A DNA stretch of 40,771 nt. Origin: an uncultured Bacteroidales bacterium (GTDB lineage Bacteria > Bacteroidota > Bacteroidia > Bacteroidales > FEN-979). This document shows positions 40,714 through 40,771 of this stretch, one piece after another; position 1 is the stretch's first letter, and the number at the start of each line of letters is the position of its first letter. The notes beneath the pieces are model-generated. The model was not told where the DNA came from. It worked only from the letters and a program-made list of their open reading frames with translations, and made no database searches. The DNA lies in contig CAIMWF010000095.1 in NCBI GenBank assembly GCA_903845055.1, positions 1-40,771 on the forward strand. Direction: 5' to 3'. Made by a program: the position numbers and the translations under genes.

Positions 40714-40771
40714 ATGGCAAAAAAAAATAAAGTATTGACCAGGAGGGACAATTTCTGGAACCTGAAAATTC
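40714..40771 (+). CDS. 5' end of a gene cut by the window edge
   Basis: ATG at 40714, 50 bases after the TMTC-like stop, opens 19 sense codons (MAKKNKVLTRRDNFWNLKI) up to the edge. The basic start followed by aromatic residues could precede a membrane segment, perhaps a second TMTC-like protein, but nothing can be assigned. Confidence 0.45.
   Translation, partial: MAKKNKVLTRRDNFWNLKI

Overview
The window comes from a member of the Bacteroidota, probably near the Bacteroidales. Four things point there: two very large secreted proteins with C-terminal type IX secretion (T9SS) sorting domains, a complete moxR-DUF58-batABCDE aerotolerance locus, repeated -7 promoter boxes of the Bacteroidota form TAnnTTTG (usually 15-30 bases before the start codon, with few Shine-Dalgarno sites), and a tmRNA whose acceptor stem and resume codon fit the phylum. 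No mobile element, CRISPR array, rRNA or ordinary tRNA was recognised.

Layout. 1-10.8 kb: a small Lys/Ala/Pro-rich secreted protein converges on a 1573-residue adhesin-like protein carrying seven 87-residue BACON-type repeats. A conserved hypothetical, a divergent NUDIX hydrolase / pyrE pair and a large beta-propeller T9SS protein follow. 10.9-19.4 kb (minus strand): one operon reading moxR, DUF58, a BatD-like membrane protein, batA, batB, batC, batD, batE. It encodes a AAA+ chaperone, von Willebrand A proteins and TPR partners at the inner membrane. 19.5-22.4 kb: housekeeping genes rlmH, DUF4783, nadC and a YihY membrane protein. 22.3-32.8 kb (minus strand): a ten-gene surface-polysaccharide operon: glycosyltransferase, NeuD-type acetyltransferase, epimerase, methyltransferase, DegT aminotransferase, hexapeptide acyltransferase, second epimerase, a nucleotidyltransferase-PfkB fusion resembling HldE in reversed domain order, a GmhA-like SIS isomerase and a flippase. 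32.9-36.3 kb: a TPR-PAS sensor histidine kinase almost touching a GpsA-like dehydrogenase. 36.4-36.8 kb: ssrA (tmRNA). 37.1-37.5 kb: a small gene interrupted by an in-frame amber codon. 37.9-40.7 kb: a GT2 glycosyltransferase and a TMTC-like membrane/TPR protein, then the first 19 codons of another gene.

The most unusual signal is non-coding. Several gene junctions hold short degenerate tandem arrays with strict periods of 7, 8 or 11/22 bases, built from words such as TCGTAAA, TCGTCAT, TAGCGAAA and TTAGAG. None of these periods is divisible by three and most units contain a stop triplet, so an array tends to close several or all reading frames of one strand. Their function, if any, is unknown to me. 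Other points of note: an 18-codon leader ORF overlapping the GTG start of the polysaccharide operon, a possibly leaderless DUF4783 mRNA, a NUDIX box split by an insertion, and a ten-residue tmRNA tag.
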